Assembly (NCBI GenBank): GCA_937915835.1
Contig: CALGHA010000151.1
Location: 1 to 64,000, forward strand
Length of the DNA: 64,000 nt
Origin: an uncultured Fretibacterium sp.
GTDB taxonomy: Bacteria; Synergistota; Synergistia; Synergistales; Aminobacteriaceae
Direction of reading: 5' to 3'
Shown: positions 48,140-56,722 of the stretch, in pieces
Layout: the number at the start of each line of letters is the position of its first letter
Position numbering within the stretch: the stretch's first letter is position 1
Made by a program: the position numbers and the translations under genes
Notes under the pieces: generated by a model
Databases searched by the model: none
The model's input: the letters and a program-made list of their open reading frames with translations, nothing else
What the model was told of the DNA's origin: nothing

Positions 48140-49246
48140 TTGCCGTCAATAAACGTTCAAGTAGATAACGGCTATAATCAGGCTCAGCAGAATATGACGA
48201 CCAATATGAGGCAGGGACAAATTACAACACAGCCTCAAATTCAACAGCCTTCACAAGTTGCCGCACGACTTGCCGGAGTTCGTACGGGAATGGTCGTAGA
48301 AGGGAATGTTCTTGCGCAAAATGAGGACGGGACATATCTTGTTCGTGTTGAAGTAAACGGAGTGCCTCAGGAATTACGCGCTCGTGCGACGGTTTCATTG
48401 ATTTTAGGCGAGCGATTTAGAGCAGTTTGGGACGCTTCCGGGCCGGACGGAGTTCCTGTGTTGAGATTATCGCAAGGGGAATTGTCGTTCTTGTCGCAAA
48501 TTCCGGCACGTGACAGAGAATTAGCGACGGCGTTATTAGCACGAGGCCTGCCATTGTCAAGCGAAGTTCTGAACGCGATTAAAGACGCTTGGAGAAAGTC
48601 AGGTTCTCAGGAAAATAATTTGTCGTCATTCATTGAGTTATGGGCGCGAGATGTCCCGATGACGCTTGAAAACGCAACTTTGCTCTCACAATATGCCGCA
48701 ATGACCGGTGCTGAAGCTACGGAAATGTGGAACAGAATACGCAAGGAACTCAAGGAACGAAGCAGAGGCAATGACCCCGTGAAAGTTCTGCGTGAGATGA
48801 AAGACGGCGGCGATGACATCGCGAAATTCTTGCAGGCTCAATCAATCCTCATGAAATCCCCCCGTAACGAAGTGAACCCCGCATTATTAGCAGCTCCATT
48901 CTGGCCGGTTCTTAACGACGCTTCACAGAACATGACGGCGAAAATTTACGTTGGACGTTCAGCCGAAGAGGAAGGGCAGAAATATTGGCAAATAGGATTT
49001 GGCATAACTGGCTCAGTTTTAGGAGAAGTCGGAGGATTGGTCGAGAGCGACGGAAAAAGCTGTAACCTGACACTTAACGCCGAAAAACCCGAGACATGCA
49101 GATTAATCGAACGTCGCCGAAGGGATTTGCGAAAAGAATTACAGGGCTTGGATATTCCCGTTACGTTCATCGGAATTTCCCGGCGTGCTGTTGAGGCTGA
49201 ACGTGATTTATTGCTCGCTGGTCGCGGACTTGATATTACTGTCTAG
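48140..49246 (+). CDS. FliK/YlqG-like hook-length-control-domain protein
   Basis: It has 368 aa and no signal or membrane segment. A Gln-rich N-terminus (residues 1-45) precedes a helical middle. The last ~90 residues, with ITGSVLGEVGGLVESDGKSC and IERRRRDLRKELQGLDI, resemble the FliK C-terminal domain. In Bacillus a YlqG gene of this kind follows rnhB and precedes an FlhB-like gene, which helps the call. The start is TTG at 48140 with AAGGAGGG upstream. Its stop shares CTAG with the converging GT61 gene. No flagellar genes lie nearby, so its role is not known. Confidence 0.65.
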   Translation: MPSINVQVDNGYNQAQQNMTTNMRQGQITTQPQIQQPSQVAARLAGVRTGMVVEGNVLAQNEDGTYLVRVEVNGVPQELRARATVSLILGERFRAVWDASGPDGVPVLRLSQGELSFLSQIPARDRELATALLARGLPLSSEVLNAIKDAWRKSGSQENNLSSFIELWARDVPMTLENATLLSQYAAMTGAEATEMWNRIRKELKERSRGNDPVKVLREMKDGGDDIAKFLQAQSILMKSPRNEVNPALLAAPFWPVLNDASQNMTAKIYVGRSAEEEGQKYWQIGFGITGSVLGEVGGLVESDGKSCNLTLNAEKPETCRLIERRRRDLRKELQGLDIPVTFIGISRRAVEAERDLLLAGRGLDITV

Positions 49247-50481
49247 TGTCGCCAAAGAAAATGACTTGCCTTATTAATAAATTGACGGACAAAAGGATAA
49301 CTCTTCAGCCATTTTCTAAATCTCACAAGCCAGCTTTCATTGAACAGTTTGTTGAAATAATCTGGAGCGACTGAGCTGTAATATTTATAGACATCGGGAT
49401 TATCTGCATATGCCACTGCTCTTGTTATAGAATAACCGAAGCAAACTCGTAAATATTTCTTGAAATCAGAAACGCTTACTATACTTTCAGTGTTATCATC
49501 GTGGAAAAATTTTCTCAAGTTGCTGCTCACAAAATAAAGGAATGGGCCGCCTAATATTGATTTACCGACGAAAAGCGAGAACGAAGAGTCAACATAGTTT
49601 ATTCTCAGTTTATGAACTTGATCTATAACTGACTGCCACGGACTCAGGTAATACGTTCGGGGGATTAATATAACTTCTGTATTATCCCGCAAAAAAACTA
49701 TATTATGGGAACATGAGCCCACAGTAGAAGCAAAACTCTCACATTGAATTAATATATTCAGCTGCTCGTCAAACGTAAGTTTTTCCGGATGATATATAAT
49801 TTCGTAACCTTTTGAGGCAAAATATTTTTCGAGCTTGTCCTCACCGATTGAGCGGTTGACGTGATATTTTGAATAGGAAAAATATACTTTACGAGATTTA
49901 ACCGGGCGAATATTGGCAAGAGCAAAATTCCTCACTTGGTCGAATGTATCTATGTATTCCTGAGAGAAGAGATAAAAGAAAAATTCGCCTGACCCCCAAA
50001 AACATGTATCAGGCACAACTAACTCGTCATATTGTGAAGGCTCTGTAACAGGTTCAAGTTTAGAACAATTAACCCCAAGAATCTCAAGAATCCTTTTTTG
50101 GCTGCCTGCAATTTTAAAATCACCCATTGATATATAGATTAGTGGGCATTCAGAAAAATTTTCAAGATATTCTTTCGTCCTTAGAAACCATAACAGGCTC
50201 ATAGACTCAACGATAAAATGTCCATATGCTTGAAAAAGTTTCCCTACATATACGGCTCTGTGAGTTTTGTGCACATAATATGTAGATTCAGATTTCTGTT
50301 CTAGTTCAATACCTTTGGGAGTAATGCAGCCTCCCTTAAGAATTTTGTAACTTAATTTCTTGTCCTGAAAGTGATTTGCATATAATAACCGGCTGTAATA
50401 TTCTTTATTATATAAATAGTCAAAATTAGGCTGGTCTGGTCTAGGCTGGTCAATTATTGAAGGCATTTTCTGATTTGTCAA
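49243..50481 (-). CDS. GT61-family (DUF563) glycosyltransferase, inserted gene
   Basis: It has 412 aa and resembles GT61/DUF563 capsular glycosyltransferases: YGHFIVESMSLLWFLR, VPDTCFWGSGEFFF, ESFASTVGSCSHNIVFL and VILIPRTYY. No signal peptide; short hydrophobic stretches only. Its base composition is more AT-rich than neighbouring genes by eye. It lies on the opposite strand between two genes that are adjacent in Bacillus, which suggests a recent insertion. Its stop overlaps the FliK-like stop (shared CTAG). An AAGGAG SD is seen about 16 bases before the ATG, farther than usual. The acceptor and sugar are unknown. Confidence 0.8.
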   Translation of the reverse strand: MTNQKMPSIIDQPRPDQPNFDYLYNKEYYSRLLYANHFQDKKLSYKILKGGCITPKGIELEQKSESTYYVHKTHRAVYVGKLFQAYGHFIVESMSLLWFLRTKEYLENFSECPLIYISMGDFKIAGSQKRILEILGVNCSKLEPVTEPSQYDELVVPDTCFWGSGEFFFYLFSQEYIDTFDQVRNFALANIRPVKSRKVYFSYSKYHVNRSIGEDKLEKYFASKGYEIIYHPEKLTFDEQLNILIQCESFASTVGSCSHNIVFLRDNTEVILIPRTYYLSPWQSVIDQVHKLRINYVDSSFSLFVGKSILGGPFLYFVSSNLRKFFHDDNTESIVSVSDFKKYLRVCFGYSITRAVAYADNPDVYKYYSSVAPDYFNKLFNESWLVRFRKWLKSYPFVRQFINKASHFLWRH

Positions 50482-50538
50482 GCTCCTTTTTCAAAGACTG
50501 ATAATGAAATAATTTTAGCATAAACCACATTAATATTT

Positions 50539-50567
50539 ACATAGTTTATAAATTTATGAAGTATAAT
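50539..50567 (+). promoter_or_regulatory. Promoter placing transcription start at the FlhB-like ATG
   Basis: A perfect TATAAT lies at 50562-50567, and the ATG is at 50576, so the predicted first base falls at or 1-2 bases before the start codon. The -35 is weak: ACATAG at 17-base spacing or TTTACA at 20. No Shine-Dalgarno precedes the ATG. Confidence 0.5.
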
Positions 50568-50575
50568 AATCAATC

Positions 50576-50863
50576 ATGGCAGATAATAATAGTAACAGAG
50601 GCAATAAACCCGATAAGGCCGTAGCCGTAAAATATGACAACAAGCAAATGCAAGCTCCTACCGTCGTCGCAAAAGGTGAGGGCTTTATCGCACGAAAAAT
50701 TGTTGAACGCGCAATCGAAGCTGACGTTCCCATTGTCGAGGATGCCGCGTTAGTCTCAGCCTTAATCTCACTGGAACTCGGCGAGGAAATCCCGGCAGAA
50801 TTATATGAAGTCGTCGCACGTGTCTTAGCTTGGGTGTATAAACTTGACAAAGAAGCTCAATGA
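50576..50863 (+). CDS. FlhB/YlqH-like C-terminal-domain protein
   Basis: A small protein of 95 aa matching the cytoplasmic C-terminal domain of FlhB/EscU export proteins: AVAVKYDNKQMQAPTVVAKGEGFIA and VPIVEDAALVSALISLELGEEIP. The NPTH autocleavage motif and the membrane part of FlhB are absent. In Bacillus the homologue YlqH follows YlqG after rnhB; here the GT61 gene separates them. The ATG follows a -10 box closely and has no SD, so the mRNA may be leaderless. It overlaps yraN by four bases. The function of this free domain is not established. Confidence 0.8.
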   Translation: MADNNSNRGNKPDKAVAVKYDNKQMQAPTVVAKGEGFIARKIVERAIEADVPIVEDAALVSALISLELGEEIPAELYEVVARVLAWVYKLDKEAQ

Positions 50864-51249
50864 CGAAAGCCCAAGAGTTAGGAAAATTTGCTGAGGATAA
50901 AGCCGCTGATTATGTTTTGTCGCTAGGCTGGAAAATTTTATCTCGAAACGTTCATAATCAATACGGCGAAATTGATATTGCTGCGGTTGATAATGATAAT
51001 AAAGATTTAGTGATTGTTGAAGTCAGATGCAGGACGCTGGGAAAAGTTCAAGCTCCTTTGGATTCAATCGGGCCGAAAAAATTAAATTCCCTCGTTAAAG
51101 CCTCAAGGGAATTCATAAACTCTATAGATTGGCCGGACTTCTGGAGAATTGACGTAATCGGCATCACTGTAAACAATAAATCTGAGCGTCAAGACTGGGA
51201 ACTCGAACACTTCAAGAATATCACCGAAGGAATGAATATCATGAGCTAA
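50860..51249 (+). CDS. YraN/UPF0102 endonuclease-like protein
   Basis: Predicted nuclease-fold protein of 129 aa. It has GKFAEDKAADYVLSLGWKIL, NVHNQYGEIDIAAVD and VIVEVRCRT, which keep the PD-ExK-like D, E and V(E)V residues of the family. The ATG overlaps the FlhB-like stop (ATGA), so the two are coupled. Its stop overlaps that of the converging binding-protein gene. The physiological role of the family is not firmly known. Confidence 0.88.
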   Translation: MTKAQELGKFAEDKAADYVLSLGWKILSRNVHNQYGEIDIAAVDNDNKDLVIVEVRCRTLGKVQAPLDSIGPKKLNSLVKASREFINSIDWPDFWRIDVIGITVNNKSERQDWELEHFKNITEGMNIMS

Positions 51250-52076
51250 TTATTTTTCCAGAGCTGAGAAATTGCTTTATTCATCAATTGTTGGCGTTCA
51301 TTACGCGACATTTTCCCTAATGCAGAGTTTATATCGTTCAAAAGTTTTGTATCTTTCTTTCGAACTCCTGCACAAATTCCCTTGAAATCAAACTTGAAGC
51401 CCTTACCTTCCGGAAGTTCTATAAGTTTTACGTTGTTGAAGCGTCGTTCATATGAAAGTCCCGTATCAAGATTAATCACTATCGCGTCAACTCGTCCGCT
51501 CGTGAGCATATCGAGCATCTCCGAAACAGTATCAACCGCCTCAAGCTGAATTGCTCCGGGAATTTGTTCAATCGCAGAATATAAATTTGTCCCGTTCTGG
51601 CCCGTAAATCTTGCTCCGGAAAAGTCATCGAGAGTTTTTGCGTCCTTATATTTCGTGTCAGTGTTCACGCAAATTCCGTATTTTGTTCGGTCAATCTCGT
51701 AAGTCTCAGAGAATGCCGCAACTTGTCTTCGCTCTAAAGTGTCAAGCATTCCTGAGAATATCGCGTCAATTTCATTCTGATTTAAAGCGTTAAGAAGATC
51801 ACCCCAAGCAATTTTTTTCACTTCGAGCTTGTAACCTAATCTCTTAGCTATAACTTTTGCAACTTGTAAATCATAACCTTCGGCGTAAAATCCTTCGTGA
51901 TTAACCAGCGGCATATTTGAATCGGTTGGATTTTTCTCTTCCCAGTTGTTAGGGGCGTAATCACACTCCATGCCTATATGCAAAACCGGCTTCTCCACGA
52001 AATAACCTCTTGCCAGGAAAAATACAGCGCATATTACGACGATTACAGCAGCAAATTTTTTCATGTTCAAATTCAC
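51246..52076 (-). CDS. Extracellular solute-binding protein, family 3 (amino-acid type)
   Basis: Periplasmic binding protein of 276 aa. The signal MNLNMKKFAAVIVVICAVFFLARG has no lipobox. Family features are LHIGMECDYAPNNWEE at the start of the mature part, YAEGYDLQVAKVIAKRLGY, FSGMLDTLERRQVAAFSETY, and GKFGFKF-like lobe residues. It likely feeds an amino-acid ABC importer, but no permease or ATPase gene is next to it, so it is an orphan here. A plausible promoter lies just upstream. Confidence 0.88.
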   Translation of the reverse strand: MNLNMKKFAAVIVVICAVFFLARGYFVEKPVLHIGMECDYAPNNWEEKNPTDSNMPLVNHEGFYAEGYDLQVAKVIAKRLGYKLEVKKIAWGDLLNALNQNEIDAIFSGMLDTLERRQVAAFSETYEIDRTKYGICVNTDTKYKDAKTLDDFSGARFTGQNGTNLYSAIEQIPGAIQLEAVDTVSEMLDMLTSGRVDAIVINLDTGLSYERRFNNVKLIELPEGKGFKFDFKGICAGVRKKDTKLLNDINSALGKMSRNERQQLMNKAISQLWKNN

Positions 52077-52093
52077 CCCTTTTTAAAATTTTA

Positions 52094-52123
52094 AGAATAT
52101 TAACATAGATTTTTAATTTACAA
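52094..52123 (-). promoter_or_regulatory. Candidate promoter for the orphan binding protein
   Basis: On the minus strand TTGTAA (52118-52123) and TATTCT (52094-52099) are spaced by 18 bases. The predicted start would leave a leader of about 10 bases that holds AAGGGG. Confidence 0.35.
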
Positions 52124-52161
52124 TATTATCAATTATGATTTTTGCGCATTAAACATGAACT

Positions 52162-52890
52162 TCATGAAGGCAGAATATTATTATATCCGCGCTTAGTGAT
52201 AAATTTTCCGTTGAGAATACAGCTTTGTGAATTGCCAATTATAACCGTACAGAGCATGTCAATATTGCAATTTATGATTTCTCCGAGCGTCGTAACTTTT
52301 GCCTCTTCGTCCTCGCGCCCAATATTCCGAACATAACCGGCCGGAGTTGTGTCAGGTTTATATCTCCTGATGATTTCACAGGCTCTCTTGAAGTGTTCAG
52401 GCCTATGATTGCTTGCAGGGTTGTAAATGCAAATCACAAAGTCACCTTCACACGCACAAATTAATCTTTTCTCGATTACGTCCCATTCTGTCAATAAATC
52501 GCTAAGGCTTATAATTACATAATCATTCATCAACGGAGCACCAAGAACAGCCGCGCACGAATTAGCCGCCGTAATTCCGGGAATAATTTTTACCTCTTCA
52601 TCGTCAGCAAGCTCAAGCATTAAGCCCGCCATTCCGTAAACTCCAGCATCGCCGCTCGAGATTAAAGCAACGTCGTAATTATGTTCACGCGAAAATTTCA
52701 ATGCCATTAAGCACCTTTCACGTTCGGCCCGCATTCCTGAGATGTAAAATATCTTCTCGGGAAAATATTTCTTTATCAGCTCAACATAGACAGTGTAACC
52801 AGCAATTACATCACATGACTTCATAATCTCAAACGCACGCGGTGTAATCTCATCAAATCCGCCCGGACCAATCCCAATTACGTAAATCAT
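52162..52890 (-). CDS. cobJ: Precorrin-3B C17-methyltransferase (CobJ/CbiH)
   Basis: SAM-dependent ring-contraction methyltransferase of cobalamin synthesis. IYVIGIGPGGFDEITPRA, VALISSGDAGVYGMAGL, IIPGITAANSCAAVLGAPL and CIYNPASN are CobJ signatures. It has 242 aa. No other cobalamin gene is adjacent, although hemC and cobA-hemD are in the same window. A GGAGG lies only four bases before the ATG. The ATG overlaps the TGA of a small upstream ORF, so translation may be coupled. Confidence 0.93.
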   Translation of the reverse strand: MIYVIGIGPGGFDEITPRAFEIMKSCDVIAGYTVYVELIKKYFPEKIFYISGMRAERERCLMALKFSREHNYDVALISSGDAGVYGMAGLMLELADDEEVKIIPGITAANSCAAVLGAPLMNDYVIISLSDLLTEWDVIEKRLICACEGDFVICIYNPASNHRPEHFKRACEIIRRYKPDTTPAGYVRNIGREDEEAKVTTLGEIINCNIDMLCTVIIGNSQSCILNGKFITKRGYNNILPS

Positions 52891-52949
52891 AATGCCTCCA
52901 GAAATTTCTTGAATACTTTAATCCCTATAAACTTTTGCATAATTTTCAT
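52887..52949 (-). CDS. Possible 20-codon leader peptide before cobJ
   Basis: A minus-strand frame ATG (52947-52949) to TGA (52887-52889) encodes about 20 residues with FKKFLEAL at the end. Its TGA overlaps the cobJ ATG. The C-terminus resembles the end of TrmFO (AFKKFLCEL), so it may also be a remnant of a duplicated trmFO tail. Expression is unproved. Confidence 0.35.
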   Translation of the reverse strand: MKIMQKFIGIKVFKKFLEAL

Positions 52950-53152
52950 CACAGCAAAAAGAAAAAATTTTTACAGTTCAGCCTCAAGTTTCTTGAACTT
53001 CTCGATTGCTTTGACTTTCTTAATCATAGCTCACACAAAATCTTAATTACTCAGTCTTTCAGCCAGAAAATTTTTGAACACTTCAAACGCCCGGCCTCTT
53101 TTTAATCATAGTTCACACAAAAATTTTTTGAACGCCTCAATCGCTAAATCCC
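52900..53152 (-). repeat. Degenerate in-frame copies of the trmFO 3' end between trmFO and cobJ
   Basis: Four related units are seen on the minus strand: the real trmFO terminus (AIEAFKKFLCEL-stop) and three degenerate copies reading AFEVFKNFLAERL, KAIEKFKKLEAEL-stop and IKVFKKFLEAL-stop. Their common TTGA positions (53128, 53074, 52993 and 52909) are 54, 81 and 84 bases apart, all multiples of three. The bases at 53021-53041 and 53103-53123 are nearly identical (TAATCATAG-TTCACACAAAA type), and AATCCCTAT-AACTTTTGC occurs at about 52920 and 53147. Stops interrupt the frame. Confidence 0.6.
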
Positions 53153-54407
53153 TATGAACTTTTGCGCGTTCTTTCTTGCCTCGAACTCCCTTAAGCTCCG
53201 GGAAAATCCCTAAGTTCATATTCATTGGCTGAAAATGTTTCGGCTCGGTCGTGTGTAAGTAATTCAGGAGTGAACCGATTGCGCTTTCACGAGGCCAATT
53301 CAGCAAATTTTTTCCGTCAAGAACTCGTGAAGCGTTAAGCCCTGCGACTAATCCCATCGCCGTACTCTCGATATAACCCTCAACTCCGGTAATTTGTCCG
53401 GCTAAGAAAATATTTTTGCGCTCGTTCAGCCGTAAAAACTCATCAAGAACAGCCGGAGCATTCACGCTTGTATTTCTATGCATAACGCCTAATCTCACAA
53501 ATTCTGCGTTCTCAAGGCCGGGAATGAGAGAAAACACGCGCTTTTGTTCCAGCCACTTTAAGCCGGTCTGAAAGCCGACGAGATTATAAAGAGTTCCTTC
53601 AAAGTTATCTTGTCTGAGCTGGACGACTGCATAAGGTTCATGGTCAGTTCGTGGGTCTCGCAAGCCTCTCGGTTTCATAGGGCCAAATCTCAGAGTGTCA
53701 ATTCCCCTCTCAGCAAGAGCCTCAACAGGCATACAGCCCTCGAAGTATTTATCGCGCTCAAAGTCATGCGGCAAGTTTCGTTCAGCATGGATTAACTCAT
53801 CGTAGAAGCGCAAATATTCTTCCTTCGTGAATGGGCAATTTATGTAGTCGTCGCCTCGTCCGTAACGTCCTGACACGAAAACTTTTTGCATATCTATACT
53901 CTCACGCATAATAACCGGAGCTACAGCGTCATAGAAATATATTCTTTCACCGGCAATTGCTTTAATCTCGTCAGCGAGTTTATCAGAAGTAAGAGGCCCC
54001 GAAGATATAATTGCTAAGTCTTCAGGGATTTTCGTAACTTCCTCGCGTATGAGTGTGATATTTTCGTGTGATGTGATTTTTTCGGTGATTAAGCCGGAGA
54101 ATTTCTCACGGTCAACCGCTAATGCTCCTCCTGCTGGAACTCGTGAAGCCCTCGCGCATGAGAGAATAAGCGAGTTTGCAAGCGTCAATTCCTCCTTGAG
54201 AATGCCGGCCGCAGTAATCCTGTCATCTTTATTCTCTGACCCCAACGAGTTACTGCACACAATTTCAGCGAGTAATCCCGTCTTGTGAGCTGGAGTTAAG
54301 AGCTTCGGGCGCATTTCGTAAAGTTCAACGTGAAACCCTCGATTAGCAAGTTGATACGCCGCTTCACATCCGGCCAATCCAGCACCGATAATTTTTATGC
54401 TATTCAT
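53106..54407 (-). CDS. trmFO: tRNA (uracil-5-)-methyltransferase TrmFO
   Basis: Folate/FAD-dependent enzyme that makes m5U54 in tRNA. IKIIGAGLAGCEAAYQLANRGFHVELYEMRP is the FAD-binding start, followed by LCSNSLGS-like EIVCSNSLGSE and GCMPVEALAERG, GLRDPRT and FLAGQITGVEGYIESTAMG. It has 433 aa. It shares one base with topA upstream, as trmFO-topA pairs often do in Firmicutes. Confidence 0.96.
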   Translation of the reverse strand: MNSIKIIGAGLAGCEAAYQLANRGFHVELYEMRPKLLTPAHKTGLLAEIVCSNSLGSENKDDRITAAGILKEELTLANSLILSCARASRVPAGGALAVDREKFSGLITEKITSHENITLIREEVTKIPEDLAIISSGPLTSDKLADEIKAIAGERIYFYDAVAPVIMRESIDMQKVFVSGRYGRGDDYINCPFTKEEYLRFYDELIHAERNLPHDFERDKYFEGCMPVEALAERGIDTLRFGPMKPRGLRDPRTDHEPYAVVQLRQDNFEGTLYNLVGFQTGLKWLEQKRVFSLIPGLENAEFVRLGVMHRNTSVNAPAVLDEFLRLNERKNIFLAGQITGVEGYIESTAMGLVAGLNASRVLDGKNLLNWPRESAIGSLLNYLHTTEPKHFQPMNMNLGIFPELKGVRGKKERAKVHRDLAIEAFKKFLCEL

Positions 54408-56677
54408 TATTCGTCGCTATTATCACTTTCAGCCTTATACTTGCACTTTGCACAAAATATCGTCGAACCTCGCCTGAATAAATCTTCTCCGCATTCCGGA
54501 CATTTTTCGCCGGCCGGTTTGTTCCACGCTACATAATCACACTCAGGATAACGCGAACAACCGTAAAAACTCCGTCCCTTCTTGCTCTTACGCTTGACAA
54601 TATCGCCATCTCCGCATTTCGGACATTTAACGCCGATTTTGCTCAAGATTGGCCGAGTATATTTGCATTCTGGATAATTCGAGCAAGCTATGAACTCGCC
54701 GAAACGTCCGCGCTTCTTCACTAAGTCATGACCACAGTTCGGGCATTCCTCGCCGATTGGTTCAGGGCCGGGCAATTCAACTCTTGGGGCTTCGTCAGCT
54801 TCATCAAGAGTGCTCGAGAACTCATCCCAAAATTCACTGACAACCTCAAGCCATTTTCGTTTAGCCTCTTCAACTTCATCAAGCTCTTTTTCCATTTGAG
54901 CCGTAAATCCTGCGTCGACGATTGATGACAAATCCTTACGGTTGAAATATTGCGCGAGAAAATCATCAACGATCATTCCCAGTGAAGTCGGGCAAAATCT
55001 TTTTTCCTCGTTCTTCTCGATGTAATCACGTGACTCAAGAGTTCCCGCAATCGTCGCATAAGTTGATGGTCTGCCTACTCCGTTTTCTTCGAGAGTTTTT
55101 ATCAATCCGGCTTCAGAATATCTTGCAGGCGGCTTCGTAGCTTTTTTCTCGCTTTGAACGTCAACAAGTCCTAACTTTTCGCCCGCTTCAATCTTCGCTA
55201 ATTCATTCCCCTTCAAGTCAAGCGGCCATAACTTGCTCCAACCGTCGAAAATTAAAGTCTCGCCCTCCTGTTTCAGGCTAACTCGTCCGGCTTCAGCTTT
55301 AAGCGTTGACTTTGAGCTTACTGCGGGGGTCATCTGGCTTGCTGTAAATCTTCTCCAGATTAACGAGTAAACTTTGTGCTGTTCGGGCGTAAGAATGTCT
55401 TTCATGACATCAGGCGTTAAAGTTATGTCGGTCGGTCTAATTGCCTCGTGAGCGTCCTGAACTTTCGCTTTGCTCTGTGCTCCGAATATATTCGCTTTTG
55501 ACGGCAGATATTCTTTCGGATAAGTTGACTTGATGAAATCCCGGCATGATGTCAATGCTTCATCCGAAATTCTCAAGCTGTCAGTCCTCATGTACGTAAT
55601 CAACCCGACATGTCCGCGTCCTGGAAGACTTATTCCCTCGTAAAGAGCTTGAGCAACCCTCATCGTGTGAGCCGGAACCATGCTTAATTTTCGTGAGGCT
55701 TCCTGCTGTAACGTGCTCGTCCTGAACGGAGCAGGAGCTGAATGTGAACTCGGCTTCTCCTTGAACTCCTTCACAATAATCTCATTAGCTTTAATCTCAG
55801 CAATAATCTCTTGAGCTTTCTCCCTCGTGTTAATGAGCAAGGGCAAATTATTCTTCATTAAAGTTTTTCCGTCGAGCTTATACGCGCGCAACTCATAATG
55901 ACGGCCCTCACTCTCAGCAATCGCAGTAATCACATAATAAGGATCCGGCTTAAACGCTAAAATTTCCCTCTCACGTTCACAGATTAAGTTCAACGCTACA
56001 GATTGAACGCGTCCGGCAGAAAGTCCATAACGAATTTTCTTCCAGAGTAACGGGCTCAAAGTGTAACCTACAAGCCTGTCAAGTATTCTTCGTGCCTGTT
56101 GAGCGTCAACCTTATTCATGTCGATATAATCCGGATTACTCACAGCGGCTTTTACAGCATTTTCCGTAATCTCGTAAAATCGAACGCGGCATTTCTCAGA
56201 CAAATTTACTCCGAGAATGTCGGCCAAGTGCCACGCAATTGCTTCACCCTCACGGTCAGGGTCAGACGCTAATAAAACGTGTGAAGATTTTTCAGCGAGT
56301 TTCAAGAGTTCGTTTTTCAGCGCGGCTTTACCCTTAACGAGAATATATTCCGGCGTAAAATCATGCTCAATGTCAATTGCAAGCCGGCTCTTCGGTAAAT
56401 CCTTCATGTGGCCTTTGCTGGATTTAACAACGTAATTTTTCCCCAGCATGTTAGACAACGTTGCGGCTTTTGAAGGCGACTCGACGATGACTAGGATTTT
56501 TCCGCTTGATGACGCTGTAGGCTTCTTTTGTGCTGTAGATTTCTTGGCGGGTGCTTTAGTCTTTGATGCTGATGATTTCTTCGTAGCTGTTGCAGTTTTC
56601 GATGTCTTAGTTTTCTTTACGCTCTGCGTTTCGTCCTTCGCAGATTTTTTTGATGGCGAAATTTCAATTACCCCCAT
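54407..56677 (-). CDS. topA: DNA topoisomerase I
   Basis: Type IA topoisomerase that relaxes negative supercoils. An N-terminal Lys/Ala/Thr-rich tail of about 55 residues precedes the Toprim domain (LVIVESPSKAATLSNML, ASDPDREGEAIAWHL). The active-site Tyr lies in GLITYMRTDSLRIS. Three C-terminal four-Cys zinc elements follow (CPNCGHDL...CSNYPECKY, CPKCGDGD...CSRYPECDY, CPECGEDL...CAKC). It has 756 aa. The basic tail before Toprim is longer than usual. No clear SD precedes the ATG. Confidence 0.96.
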   Translation of the reverse strand: MGVIEISPSKKSAKDETQSVKKTKTSKTATATKKSSASKTKAPAKKSTAQKKPTASSSGKILVIVESPSKAATLSNMLGKNYVVKSSKGHMKDLPKSRLAIDIEHDFTPEYILVKGKAALKNELLKLAEKSSHVLLASDPDREGEAIAWHLADILGVNLSEKCRVRFYEITENAVKAAVSNPDYIDMNKVDAQQARRILDRLVGYTLSPLLWKKIRYGLSAGRVQSVALNLICEREREILAFKPDPYYVITAIAESEGRHYELRAYKLDGKTLMKNNLPLLINTREKAQEIIAEIKANEIIVKEFKEKPSSHSAPAPFRTSTLQQEASRKLSMVPAHTMRVAQALYEGISLPGRGHVGLITYMRTDSLRISDEALTSCRDFIKSTYPKEYLPSKANIFGAQSKAKVQDAHEAIRPTDITLTPDVMKDILTPEQHKVYSLIWRRFTASQMTPAVSSKSTLKAEAGRVSLKQEGETLIFDGWSKLWPLDLKGNELAKIEAGEKLGLVDVQSEKKATKPPARYSEAGLIKTLEENGVGRPSTYATIAGTLESRDYIEKNEEKRFCPTSLGMIVDDFLAQYFNRKDLSSIVDAGFTAQMEKELDEVEEAKRKWLEVVSEFWDEFSSTLDEADEAPRVELPGPEPIGEECPNCGHDLVKKRGRFGEFIACSNYPECKYTRPILSKIGVKCPKCGDGDIVKRKSKKGRSFYGCSRYPECDYVAWNKPAGEKCPECGEDLFRRGSTIFCAKCKYKAESDNSDE

Positions 56678-56722
56678 AATATTAAAATAGCTGATTTCAG
56701 ATAAGTTTTTAGGTGAACATGT

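Noticed and set aside
52154..52166. Perfect palindrome CATGAA-C-TTCATG after cobJ as terminator
   Set aside because: It has a one-base loop and no T-run in the minus direction, so it is probably chance.
56660..56720. Leaderless topA start
   Set aside because: No SD is visible, but no -10 box sits at the right distance before the ATG either, so there is no positive evidence.
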